A stretch of DNA of 64,000 bases from positions 61,915-125,914 of the forward strand of contig CAJUPP010000001.1 of assembly GCA_910588325.1 (NCBI GenBank), written 5' to 3'. This DNA comes from an uncultured Hungatella sp. Its GTDB lineage: Bacteria; Bacillota; Clostridia; Lachnospirales; Lachnospiraceae. Positions 25,294 to 38,800 of this stretch are shown piece by piece (position 1 is the stretch's first letter; the number at the start of each line of letters is the position of its first letter). The notes under the pieces were generated by a model that worked only from the letters and a program-made list of their open reading frames with translations, ran no database searches and was not told the DNA's origin. Both the position numbers and the translations under genes were made by a program.

Positions 25294-26714
25294 TTAGTTG
25301 TTTGCCGCCTGATATTCTGTTGCCCATCCGTCAACAAATGCGGCCACAACTGCATCCCAGTCACCGGTTCCCTGTGCATACTCCAGCATTGCGCTTCCTA
25401 ACTGGTTCTTCCACTCTTCAGAAGGCATGGTAGTAAAGTTCCAGGTTACGGAAGTTGAACCGTTTTTCATAAACTCATCTGCTGCAACCAGCAATGGGTT
25501 CGCCGGCAGATATTCCTCGGTAAAGGTGCTGAAAGGAGTTACAAATCCCATCTCTTTTGCCAGACTATTCTTACCGGCCTCGCTTTCTACTACCCACTGA
25601 AGGAAATCCAGTGTTGCCTGAATATTCTCTTCCGGAGCCTGGCTGTTTACGCACCAGTAGTTCTCAGAACCTGTACATAAGCCCTGGTTCTCCTCGCCTT
25701 CTACACCAATATAGATTGGCAGCATACCCAGATCCTCATCCTCTACTTCATTCCCCTGAATGTCGCCGTAAGCCCAGGTACCATTCTGGTAGAAAACAGC
25801 CTCACCCAATGCAAACTCAGAAGCAGCATCCTCGCCGGTTTTACCGGAAAGCAGTGTAGGAGCACAGGTGGAATCGGTAATATACAGGTCAAAAATCTGT
25901 TTAAAGTTATCAAGATAGGTTCCCTTTACCGCATCTGTGGAAGAAATTCCGTCAGCCTTGTACTCATAGTACAGAGGAAGGTTTGCCAGGTGGGTTTTGA
26001 ATCTCCAGTCAGAAGAAGCATCAAATCCTGTGGAAGCAAATGCGCCTTCAATCCCCAAATCATCCTTCTTAGCCTGAATATCATCTGCCACTGCCTTTAA
26101 TGTTGCAAAATCTTTAATGTCCTCTGGGGAAGCTATTACTGCACCGTCTATCGCAATATAGTCATTCAGCAGTTTCTTGTTGTAAATAATTCCATAAGTC
26201 TCAATAACATACGCAATTCCTTTTACCGCTCCATCTGCATCAATCAGGGCAAAATCATCACTGTTCAAATCTTTATAAACCGCGCTGTCCTTTAAATCAT
26301 AGCAATAATCCTTCCAGGTAGACAAGCCTACAGGGCCATTTACCTGAAATAAGGTAGGCGCCTCGCTTTTCGCCATCTCTGATTTCAAGGTCTGCTCATA
26401 GGTTCCCGAAGCAGCCGTAACAACCGTTACCGGAACTCCTGTCTCCTGCGTATAAACCTCAGCAAGCGCCACCCACTGATCTGCCTGCTCTGGCTTAAAG
26501 TTCAGATAATATACGGCGCCCTCTCCTGTCCCGGAAGCTCCTCCATCAGATGCAGCCGTGGTTTCTGCTGCCGCAGCCGTAGTCTCTGCTGGAGCAGCCC
26601 CTCCATCTGCCTTGGTAGTCTCCTCTGTCCCTGAGCCGCTGCCGCAGGCTGCAACAAGCTTGCCGTCATAGCTGCTGTCAATGTAAGTGCTGCCAATCTC
26701 TTCATCTTTTTCAT
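25294..26714 (-). pseudogene. Sugar ABC substrate-binding lipoprotein, frameshifted in the signal peptide
   Basis: The signal peptide begins in one frame at ATG 26714 (MKKMKRLAALTLTAAMTASL, with ribosome site AAGGGAAGG). The lipobox and mature protein are in another frame (AACGSGSGTEETTKADGG, then WVALAEVYTQETGVPVTVV to the stop at 25294). Between them, at about 26653-26662, the sequence reads GCAAGCTTGTTGCAGCC; adding one base would restore A-S-L-V-A-A-C, a proper lipobox. The mature frame has no start codon upstream in a suitable place. The rest (SBP family 1, about 430 residues) is intact, so the break is recent, a sequencing error, or recoded. As written, no lipoprotein would be made. Confidence 0.8.
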
Positions 26715-26764
26715 AGATACAACCTTCCCTTCTTTAACTAAATGACATGGTTTTCAGTTCCTTT

Positions 26765-26800
26765 GGTAACGTTTTCGGTATCGATATCGGCAACGTTACC
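26765..26800. promoter_or_regulatory. Three tandem 12-bp operator-like units (LacI-type)
   Basis: The 36 bases split exactly into GGTAACGTTTTC, GGTATCGATATC and GGCAACGTTACC, each close to a palindrome centred on CG. The whole is an inverted repeat with outer arms GGTAACGTT and AACGTTACC. It lies just downstream of the predicted start of transcription of the maltodextrin operon. A central CG with symmetric arms is typical of LacI-family operators, and the operon carries its own LacI gene. Confidence 0.75.
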
Positions 26801-26814
26801 AATCTGATACATAT

Positions 26815-26843
26815 AATATAGCATAACTCTGTATAAAAAACAA
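26815..26843 (-). promoter_or_regulatory. Promoter of the maltodextrin operon
   Basis: Minus-strand -35 TTGTTT (26838-26843), 17-base spacer, -10 TATATT (26815-26820). The mRNA would start near 26808, immediately before the operator, so a bound repressor would block the start or early elongation. Confidence 0.7.
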
Positions 26844-26857
26844 CAATTATTTTTTTC

Positions 26858-29800
26858 TCATTTCCATTTTTGTCTGTTTTTTACATTTTTATCCATACTT
26901 TTTGTGCACTTTTCACATTCCTTTTTCCCTTTGAGCAAAAAACAACATATAATTACGAAAAAGAGCAGCACCAGCAATATACTGACCGTTATACAAAGAA
27001 CCTTTTTAATCCTATCTCTCCATGAGCCTGTCGGCTCTGTCTGCCTTTGTTCTTCCCTCTGCAAAAAGGCTTCATCAGTCAGAAGTGTCGTCGATTCATT
27101 CTCCTCTTTTGTTTTCCTTTTCATATATACGGCCTGCCAGGCACTGGCAGGAACCGACGGAAGGAGGGCTGAGCCCCCATAGGTCACACTGCAGTCCGCC
27201 ACATATTTCCGTCCGGATGCCATGGCCTGGCGATATACCAGGCCATCTTCCCCCACCCATGGCTGAGAAGTCCATTTCGTTGTTTCTATAGAATAGAACT
27301 GCGGATTTACATCAATCAGTTTTAGAAGTTCATCTTTATATTCTAAAAACGGCTGTTCTTCCTCGCCTGTTACGGTTAAATCTCCCAGATAAAAGAGCCC
27401 TGCATCATACTGCTGCACTGTGATAGGAAATTCAAATCCTTCTATCCACCTCCAGTTTTCAAATCGGGTATCCAATACCGGCATGGTAACCTTTGTCACC
27501 TGTCCACTGTCTTGATCTGTCACTTGTATTTCAGCCTGGGCAGGCAGCGAATCCGTCTGCTCTACGGCTTCATAGACAATGGTATCTTTCACTTCCTGCT
27601 GCCTTTCTTCTGTCATAACTGAAATTATCTGGCAGGATTTTAAATCGTAATTCTGTCCATTATATTCACGAGTCGGCATCGGCGGCGGTGGAATCTCCAG
27701 GCTCTCTGTAAACGCTTCTCCGGTTACGATAATTTCCGTATCGCTGCTGTACACAATCTCTTCTGCCTTTGACTCTACCGGAAATATCAGGAAACACATG
27801 CAGAATAAAACCATAGTGATGTTTTTACTGCTCTTCTTATCTTTTTTTCCTAACTTTATCATTCCTATTATGGATAGAACAAATAAGATACATACCAGAG
27901 TAAAATTGGTATTTCTCTCATCACCAGTTTTTGGTGTCCGGATTTTTTTCAATCCAGCAAATGCGTATTTCCCGCTTCCTGACAGCCTGGTTTTGTAGGA
28001 TGCCAAAACTCTCCCGACTCTTGTCTCTTTTGGTGCATCCGGTTCCTGCGGCTGTTCTGGCTTTTGTGGTTCCTTTGGGGATTCCTCTCTTCTCGTGCCT
28101 GGCCTTTTTTGGTTTTCTATTGTCACACAGACTAAATCTCCATTTTCCGGAACAGATACCGAAATTTTTTGTGTTAATATTTTATACCCTTTGGGAGCAC
28201 TTAATTCCTGAATCTCATACCTGGCTCCTGCAGTCAGTCTTCCATAAATCGGATGAGCCTTTTTTGTACTGACCCACTCCTCCACAATCTGTCCTTTTTC
28301 CGTTAAAAGCTGTAGCTTCGCTCCTTCTAACGGCAGACCAGAGGACTTGTCAATTTTTAAAATCTCCAGCTTTGTCACATCATCCTGCATTACAATCCGG
28401 TCAATCGTTCCGTCTGCCGATATTGTAAATGGTACATCGGCGCTGTAGCCATATCCGCCTGGCGCATACTCTTCATGAAGAATATAGGTTTTCCCTGCCT
28501 CCAGCTTTCCTGTGATCTCATGGCTGCCTGGACCGGAAATCCATGCCTCCACAATCTGCCCCTTTTCATCCAAAACCTGCAGAGCCGCGCCAGATACTTC
28601 TTTCTCACCGGTAATGTCTGTTTTCCTGACAGACACATGGGTTACTTTATCTTTCATCTTTACCTTGTCTATTGTTCCATCCCTGGATACGGTAAATGTG
28701 ATATCTGATGCATAGGCATATCCTTTTGGCGCATACTGTTCACGAAGAACATAGGTTTTTCCGGCCTCCAGTTTCCCTACGATGTCATGAGGTTTCTCTT
28801 CTGATTCCCACTGTTCCACTACGCTGCCGTCAGACCCTGTAATTTGAAGCAGTGCCCCCGGCACCTCTTTCTCACCGGTGATATCTGTTTTTTGAATCAC
28901 TACATGGGTAAGCTCATCTTTCATGGATACCAGAACTGGCTGTCCGTCTTTTGGCACCAAAAATCGGATATCTGTTCCATAAGCATATCCCTTCGGCGCA
29001 TACTCTTCATGCAGAATATATTCCTTTCCGGCAATTAACTTTCCGTTGATCTCATGTGGTTCTTCTGTGGAGATCCATGTTTCTATAATTGTTCCGTCCA
29101 AATCCAGAATCTGCATAACAGCTCCGGAAACCTCTTTTTCGCCTGTAATATCTGTTTTCTGAAACCTTGCCCTTGTCGGTTTGTCTACCATAATAACCTG
29201 CTCTGTCACTCCTTCCTCCGATACCGTAAAAGCAATGTCCATACTGTATCCATATCCGTCCGGCGCCAGTTCCTCATGGAGAATATACCTCTTTCCTGGT
29301 TCCAGAACTGCCGTAATCCTATAAGGTTCCTTACCGGAAACCCACTGTTCCAGAACCTTCCCCTGTTCGTCTGTTACCTGAAGAGATGCACCAGGCACCT
29401 CCTCTCCGCCTAAATCTTCTTTGGTTATGGTTACCTGAACATGTCTGTCAAATCCAACCATCGTATCAATGGCAGCCTCTTCATTCACCATAAATTCCAC
29501 TTGCCTGCCTGTCCTTTTTTCGCCATCACTGTAGGTTATGGTTTCTTTTAAAATATAGCTTTGTCCTTTTACAAACCTGGTTCTCTCCCTTGTATCCGTC
29601 ACATTTCTGGTAAACACGGCACAGGCTCCCGCCTCTTCACCGATCTGTCCTTCCCAATTCCAGGATGTAACAGTTTTTCCATCCTCCTGCCTCACTACTT
29701 TATAGCGGATATTGGGGTTTAACTTTCCCGTTTCAATGGTAATATACTGATTTCCTCTTAGCGAAACACTGCCTCCGCTTCTTAAAACTCCGGTTTTGCT

Positions 29801-32800
29801 TCCTTCATAAGGATAAATCCCTCTCAGTTCTTCTCCCCCTTCTCCGTACAAAAATATCCGAAAGGTACTTTCCTCTTCTTTATAAAACTCTTGTCCTGTA
29901 CCTGTAAGTTCCTGAAAAACAGTCAGCTTATTTTTTTGAAGCACCGGAAGCGTCTTCACAGCTTTTCCTGAATCTGCGCTTTCTGACTTTCCCGACGGAT
30001 AAAGTGTCAATTCCGCTGTCGCCTGGCATTCCAGGCAATCCGGTGAGATCTCAGTAATCAGAACAACACTGCCGGATTCCCCAGGTTTTATATCTTTCAA
30101 ATGATAAATCCAGACACCATCACTCTCGCTTCCGCCTCCAGAGTCAATCACCTCTGTTCCCTGGCTTACTTTCACCCTCAGTTCTATGTCTGCATTCTGA
30201 CTGATGGTATTGGTGTATGTGATTCGGTTGAATACCTCCTGATTGGGGTCCAGTCCGTCTCCCATTTTTCCTTTTCGGTTGCACATGTGAATCTTTGGAT
30301 TTTCCGAAGCTACATGGTTGTCAATTTTCCACAGAGAACCAGTTTCTTCGGGAATAAATGACTGGATGGTTTCTCCATCTTTCCACGTCAATTCCAAAGC
30401 CACCTGCTCTACTCTGCGGTCCGTAATCCGACAGACTCCGTTTTCCCAAAACAGCGGTTTTGTCACTCTTCTTGTGATTTCTCTGGAACCATCGCTGTAA
30501 ACTGTGGTTTCTGTAATTGTACAGACTTCTCCGTCCTTAACCCCTTCCATTTTCTGCAGAAGATAGCCGTCTTTGCCAGCTGTCCAGGAAGCAAGCTGTC
30601 TGCCTTTCGAATCCGCAACAGACATCTCTACCTTTACTCCGTATCTTCCCTGAATCGTCACCCCATCTATGGCATCACTCTCTAAAAAATCAGAATTTTC
30701 CTGATTTTCCTGTGTGTTTACGGTAATCGAGACTGCCAAGTCACTGAGGTGGACAATGTTTCTTCCATCCATGGAAATAGTAAAAAATACAGGTTTCATA
30801 TATCCATAGCCTTCTGGTGTCTTCTGTTCCAGCAATACATACGTTTGTCCTGCCACCAGCCCCTCCAGAACCTTTGACGGCTGTTCCTTTAAAGTCGTCC
30901 ACACGGCTACAGGACTGGATTTGTCATAGAGATAATTCTGTTCCGGGTCTTTCCCTGTTACCTGGAACACGGCCAATTCCGCTCCCTGAATAAAAGCGCC
31001 TTCCATATCTTTATCTTTCAGAAAGTCGAAATCTTTCTTTTGTATCACAATTCTTGTCTTCTCATTGACAATCTTTAACTGTTTTTTCGCCGTCTCTCCC
31101 ATTTCATAAGAACTTCCATCCTGGTTTGGCAGAAACCGGAAGGTGCGGGTAAGCAGGCTGGCGCTATATCCATCCGGCGGTGTTATCTCTTTTAAACTAT
31201 ATACATATGGCACCACAGTTCCGTCTTTTTCCACTTCTCCCACCGGTAAACCTGTGATGTTCAATACTCCGTTATCTTCCCCATATATTCTGGTAAACAC
31301 AGGTGTCCTCAAGTCACTTTCTTTGCTGGCTGACAGCTGGAATACAGCTCCTGACAAAAGCTTTCCCTGGGAATCTGTCTTTGTGATTTCCAGTTCCCCC
31401 TCTGCCAGAGAATTTACTGCATGTACAATCTGTATTTTATCCTGCTGCTTATACTCAATTTTCACAGGCTTCATCAGGGTATAGTAATCCGGCGCCTGTA
31501 ATTCTGTCAGATAATAACTCCCATCAGGAAGCCTTTTTAAGGGGTGAAGCCTTAACTCCCCCTGACTTAAGCCTTCCGGAATCTGTCTGTTAATAGCCTC
31601 TGACTCTGTGTATACGCCATCGCTTCCGCTGATCCACTTTGCAGCCAGATGGGCGTCATCCTGTATCAGACTGCCGTCATCCGCTGCCCGATACAATGCC
31701 ATCTGCGCTCCTGCAAGCTGTACCTTTCCGTCTTCTCCTGTTTTGGAAATCAGCAGCATGCCTTCCTGATTCAGAACCCCGTATCGTTGAATGTCTGCAG
31801 TATCTTCCACATGGATTACCAGATCTTCTGCCCCGGCATATCCGGCAGGAACCTGTGTCTCTTTAAGTACATACGTCTTCCCGACCGGAAGATAATCCAG
31901 ACGGCGTATACCTTCCACCGTCAGATAAGATACTGCGTATGATCCGGCTTGAGGAAGCACGTGATAATCAAACTGGTATTCAAAGGCAAACTGCTCATAT
32001 ACTGTAATCCGTATTTCCTTTCCGTCTTCTGTATGATACCGCAGTTTTGCTGTTGTAGGAAAATGACTTTCCACACCGCCTGACGTTTCAGGGCCAATAG
32101 ATGTACAGGATACCTGTGTCGCTGTTCTGTTGCTGCCGTGGTCATTCCATGATACGGCTTTTCCTTCTGTTCCATAGATTCGATACATTTCCTCAAATGC
32201 AGTAATAAAGTCTTCATACTCACTGGCATCGCTGCTTTTCCAGGAATCCATTGGCGTTGCTTCTCTGTATTGAGGGATACCATCTTTCTCAATCACCTGC
32301 CCCTTAGAATCTGTCAGGGCCTCATATAAGTGAAATTCTGCACCATTTACCAATGTTTTTTCTGAGTCTTTCAGGGAGTATTTTTCTATCTCCACCTTTG
32401 TATGTTCATTGTATACCATATGATTCTGCACATCCCTGGTATCCTCTACCACAATGGATACCGGTTTAGCAGTCACAAACCCTTTTGGTGTCTTTGTCTC
32501 CTCCAGAAGATATTCTCCAGAAGGGATCCTTTCCACATAAAATGGCTTATCTGTGGTAATCCATCTTGCAATCGGTTTTTCATCTGTTTTTTGGGCTTTG
32601 TTCGCTTTATACAGGGACAGTTCCACACCGGAAAGCTGATTCTGACCGTAGGTACCTTTTCCCTCCCTGGTTGTCCCAATCACCTTCCACTGGCCCGAAA
32701 CATCCTTTGTCTGCATATCCAGAATTTTATGGGTATACCTGGAAGTTCCGTCTATCTTGCCTATCATAAGCTTTATTGTGTAATCTGTCATTTCAGAATT

Positions 32801-35800
32801 CTGAAGGGCAGACGTCTCTTCCACCGTTATCCCTGCCGGAAATCCTTTTGTATACCCGTCTGGTGTTTTCACCTCTTCCAAAATATACGTTCCCGCCGGA
32901 ACCCTCTTCAGAATATCTGCCTGTCCGTCCTTCACCAGAGTATGAAACGGATCATTGGGTGTCTCATCCCCGGTCATCCATGTATTTTCTAAAATATAAC
33001 TTTCCCCATAGCGATGAAAAATCGTTCCCCTCTCCTCTATCCTATATGCAGCCTGACGATAATCCCTTTGCAGATCCTGTTCTTTTTCTCTCACCAGATC
33101 CCCGTTGCGGTCATAGAGCGGCGTCCTTTCATGATAAACGCCATCACTTTTCTGATAATATTCTGCCAGTCCGTGACTATTTAACACTGGATCTACGGAT
33201 TTTTCGAAGGAACCCGTATTGTCGTTGAGAAGAGGCTCTCCATTTAGATTCTGACCTTCCCGATTTTGCCTTACAGTTGATGAGGCGTGGCTATCCTCTT
33301 TCTTTTCCGCCTTCCAGGAACCTGTTATATAACCACTTTCCGGATATTCCTCTGACACTTCTGAAACCTGATTTTCCTCTACGGTGGCAGCCCGAAAAGT
33401 AGTAATCTTATCCCGGGCGATAACAGCCCCATATTCATCTCTTGCTATGTTCACCGGCCACACCAAAATTCTCTGCTTCTGTTCTCTGCCTTTTTCTGTC
33501 TCCTCCAGAACGTAAGCCATCCCTGTGCCAGGGTCTACCAGACTGTCTCGGTTTCCATTTTCATCTAAATGATAGAGAATCGCTCCTTCTCCAAACGTAT
33601 AATTTCCGTTTACATCTCGTTTCAAATCAGCAAAATCACCAGTAAATTGCTTATCTGCAGGAGAGTAGGATATCTTTGTAAAATTTCCTCCTGCAATTTC
33701 CAGATAGGGGCTGCCTCCTTTAAAAGCAAAAAGAGAAAATTCCCTGTCCGTTTTTACCAGATTCTTTCTGTCGTTTTCCAACAGATGGATCGGTACCAGT
33801 TCATGATTTCTGTTATATCCACAGAGCACGCTTCTTCCATCTGCCGTCTGGTTTCTGAAAACATCCACCCCGCCAAGATCATAATACAGAATATCCGTGT
33901 CTTCCCTCTCCACTTTTCGGGAAGTCCAGACAGTTTTACTCTCTTTCGTATCCGGAAGAAATTCTGTCCTTGACCCTGCATATCCCTTTTGTACATACAT
34001 TCTGGTTACGGTCTGGTCGATGGCCCGGTTAATCACCAATCCTTCATATGTATAGTCTCCTTGATCTCCGGAAGGTCTCAGTTCCAGTCCCTCAAACAAT
34101 GTCATTCTGGCCCCTGCTACATATGGATTCTCATCATCTGCAGTCTCCAGTTTTCTGGTGATATATCCATATCCTGAAAAAAGTGTTCCATGATATACAA
34201 TCGTAACATTTTCTCCGCTGTTTTTTAATTCCTGCAGATACTCCAAAGTTCCTTTTTTCCATCCATACCCCTGGTATTCTCCATTTAAAAATGCATATTC
34301 GTAATCAGGATGATTCCCGATCTGAGCCAGGCTTCCGTCAACTCTTCCGCTGATCTGCCACGTAACGGTCTGGTCCTTTGTTGTGTTGGCTTCTCCCTTT
34401 GATGCCTCCTTTACCTTTTCTATTTTCAGCTTAATCGGAGCATTCTCAACATAAATTCTGGCTATATCATCTATGTCCTGTGGCTTGTTCTTATTTTTTG
34501 AGGGATTCTCTGCCAGCTTGTCATAAACTGCGGCAATTACATTGTCCTGCCTGTTTCCCTCCTTATAATACGCGACCTTATCACTGTATATCTCGACAGC
34601 CACAGGCTTTGTCCTGGTATATCCGGCAGGTGCTTTCACCTCTGCCAGAACGTAGGTCCCTGCTGCCAGAGGCTTTGGTGTCTCCAGATACCCAGCGTTC
34701 TGATCTGCATAAACGCTCCCCATCCAATGATTTCCTGTAGTCGTATATGCCTGAAATTCTCCAATTTTCGTTCCATAGGTATTTGCCATGGTAATCTGAT
34801 CCTCTTCCGCACAGATGGGAGTGCCTGCAGGCACGAAACCGGTATATAAATTCCCTCTGGCTATACTGGTGATATTGGATGCCCCCATACTCTCTAAAAA
34901 TTCTCTGCTTCCGGAAATCATCGTATCACTCTCATAAAATTTCACCTTCCCTGTTCCGTTTTCTAAATCTCTTCCGGCGGCATAGATGCGGAAAATCGCT
35001 CCGTCATGAAGAAGATTCTCATGGGTCTCGGAATCCAGTTTTTCAATCCTTAATTTTGCTCCATATGAAAGATTCCTGAATTTGGCATAGGCATATCCCT
35101 GATAGCTGCTTTCCCCGGATGCCTCCGGCTGGCTGTCCGTTTTTTCATTCTGTGGTACCTCCATACTCCAGGGTACCAAGATGGAAGAATACAGACCGTC
35201 ATAAGCGGTCCGGACCCCTGTCATAGTCGAAACATTGTCTAGGTAGTACTGACCGGACGGATTATCTTCCGTAGCTGTCCCTCCAAAAAACCGTACTTCA
35301 TCTGCTGTCCCGGAGTTTTCAGATACGGAATATGTTATATCGTCTTCTCTCTTTTGGTCCGTATCCATCCCATAGGGATAGATCACGAAATCTCCGCTGT
35401 GATTGTGGCCTTTTACGCTTCTCCTCTCTTCATGAAAACGGATCAGGTATTTTTCTGTCATTTCTTCCGGAGTCATCCTGGAATCGTAAACATAATATCC
35501 GCTCATCTCTTCCGGATACTGACAGGCCCCTTCATAATCGGTGTAAACCGCTGGCAGAGAAATCTCCTTTGGTTTATCAATCTGGTAATGACGGTTGGAA
35601 AGATCCCCCAGTTCGGCATATTGAGGCTGCTGCTCTGCTATCACATAGGTACCGTAAGGAAGATAAGAGGAAACCCTGTAACAGTGTTCTCCTTCTTCCA
35701 GGTCTGCGCTTAAGGTAGTCTTATCTCTGTCCTTTCCTCCATCTGTATCGCTGTCCCATGGAATTGCATAGATTTCGTCTAAATCATATTCAAAAAATGG

Positions 35801-38800
35801 TTTCAGATAATCCTCCGCCCTCTCGATGGCATAAAAAAGAGCCTCATCATACAGCTGGTCTCCATAAGCCATATCTATGGTTCCCTGGATTTTCTCAACT
35901 TCCTCGTCCAGATACCAGTCAATGGAAAATTGCCTTACATTATCTGATACTTTCGTGTTCTCTACTGCATAGTCCGTTCTGTTCTTCTCATTTCCCACAG
36001 GGCGGTAGGACGTGTAGGACGGAGCATGATCATCCCATTTATCCCGGTTCGCTGTCCGGATGGCATCAAAAAACTTCTCATAGTTGTAAGTCTCAATCTT
36101 TCTTAACTTATCTCCATCCTCCATCCAAACCTCCATGGTTTCCAGGACAGTGGTGCCGGAAGGCCGGGTATACAAATCCGGTACAATGGTTGGAGAGTTT
36201 TTCTTAAATTTCTCCGCATCAACCGGGTTTCCCCAGCGATCCGTCCACACAATCTGTCCCTCCTCATCCCGGTACAGCCGCAAAAGATTGGACTTTAAAT
36301 AAATTTTAAAGCGAAAGTTATCCATTTTGGAAACCTGTCCCTCTGGGTTTCCTTTATCCATTGTTATAATATCTTTTGTTACCTTAACGGTCTGTTTTAT
36401 AATCCGCTGCTGCAAAAGAACCGGTATTTTCCGTGTCCCCTCTCCAGGCATCCCCCTTCCGTCCTGCATGGGAGAGATCTGTCCCGGATAAGTCAGCTGT
36501 ACCAGTTGTATATAGGATCCTTCTTTGTCTTTCCACTTTGCAAATGCGCTGGCGCCTGCCCCGGCAATATCCGTCAAATAGTCACTGTAAAACATGGTAT
36601 TTCCGTCATATGTAATACTTGTCTGTCCCGCAACAGCCCGAAATGTCTCGGTTACAGAATGATCCTCCCCATTCCAATCCACAAGATTATCTACATGAAT
36701 CGTATATGCTTTTGTAAGGGGGTCATAGGATGCCTCTAATGATGCCAATTCGTAATCACTGGTAGTCTCCTGTTTTTCCCCATAGATAAATTCTGTGTGG
36801 TACACAGGGATCCGCCCTCCATTTCCATCCAGACGGTATTCCCCTGCTCTGTATTGTTGGTACCTTGGCATATAGGATAGCTCCAGATAATCCTCTATCC
36901 TTGCCGGAAACGGAATTTCTTCTGATGTCTGTTTCATCAGCGGAACGGAAATATACCCTCCTGTCATAGAAAAATCGCTTTTTTTATAGGAAAGAAATGT
37001 ATGGCGTTCCCCCATTCCATCTACTTTAATCGGTGTTTTTACATAGACCATACCGCTGGCAGAATCATAAATACATTGCCCGGAAAGCCTTCTGTAATCA
37101 TGGAAAACAATGGCTTTATATTGCCCGTCCTCCTGCCATACCCTATGGATTGCCCCGCTGTCCCAGAAACTCTGTGATAAAAACCAGTCCAAAAGTTCTT
37201 CAACCAGCTCCTGGTTCGTGGTTCCTGACAAATTCAATATGGTCCATGGTGCATCCTGTCCGGTTTTGGAATCTAATATCCGGTATCCTGTCTGCTCCAG
37301 CATGGAATTTGCCTCTGCTTTGACATAATCCATGTCTGCCGTCCCGGAATCGTCCCATTTATCCGGATCTACCTGAGGGACCGCCGTTTTATCCGGATAG
37401 TAGTTGAGACGCCTGGTGACATAATACGCCCTGAATACCGGCATATCAGTATCCCAGATTATATTTCCCTGCACATCCAGCAAAGGAATATAATTTCCTT
37501 CCGCATCCAGACGGTATTCCCCTTCCTCTGCCATCTCATACTCCCCGGTTGCCACCAGACGGGAACCGGTCACCACCTGCTGTGCTTCGGTAGTCTCCTT
37601 CATTTTGGAACGATAGAACTTTGTCCCTTCCGAAAAACCGCTGACGAAAAGATCGAACCCCTGAACAGTATCTTCATATGTCACATCAAATTCCAGCCAG
37701 GAACCATCATGCATATCAACCGGATGTGTCATGGCTGTCACAACCTTTGCCGTTCCTATGACATCGGTCTCCTCCTTATCTGTGTGCACATTGCTGATCT
37801 GTCTGTCCGCTCCGTAAACGGAAAGTTCGTATCCTTCTGAACGGGCAATTTCCTTCACATAATATTGTCCCAGAATCAAAGGGTGGCCCACCCAGGTCTT
37901 TGTCCTGTTTTCTGCCTGAGCTGCCGCAGCTTTTGAAGTCTCGCTTTCCTCTGTATATGCCAGAAAAGAGGCATCTCCCTTTTGATTGGTGGTTGCAATT
38001 GCCGTCAAATCGCCTTTTCCATACACGACTCCGGTTTTGCCATCCGGATGAACAATATCTTCTGCCGCATACAGGCCATAAACTGCCCCTTCCAAAGTTC
38101 CGTCCCCCTGAGTGTCCCCATAACTGTCATACTCTGATGTCTCTCCTTTCTGAAGTTCTAAATCCCGTTTATTGATATGCAGTTCTCCCTCTGTCCGGTG
38201 ATTGTATATGGAAAATGTGTATCCGATTTTATCTGCCGTACCAGCGGGCTCAACCCAGGAAACATCATCCTCTATGGGTTCCGGCAGCATCCCGCCTTCT
38301 CCTGATTCCCAGTCCTCCTCTTCCCGATCACCGTCTCCTGGCATGTGCCTGAAAACTCTTCTCACATTATTTGAGGTTGCTATTTCTGTATATTTCCTTA
38401 TTTCAGGTATCTTTATTTCAGATATCCCCATGTCCGTTTCAAACGCCGGAAGAACCTGCTTGTCTGTATCCTCATTTACTTCCTTTTCAATTACTTTGAA
38501 AGTTCGCCGCCGATCAGGCGGCATGAATTCAGGTATGCCAGGTGCGCCCGCCAGACTTTCATGTGTGGTGGTGCGTCCGCTGCCGGGCGCATGAAGGTTT
38601 ATTTCATGATTTCCGCCTGCCTCGGAAGAATTCATCCGTACAACAGGAATTTTTTCATCATCATTATGGAGCCCATGGCGGATGTAACCGTATCTGGCCT
38701 GGATCTCCCGGACCGTGTAATCATATTCCAGATTGATAAACTGCTCATAAGTCCTGTTCCTGTCTTCCAACATCATCTCCAGACCTTCCCCTGGTTCCAT

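Noticed and set aside
28112..29440. CRISPR-like or insertion-sequence repeat
   Set aside because: The 267-bp repeats are in frame and code for Cna-B modules without spacers; no CRISPR array was seen in the window.
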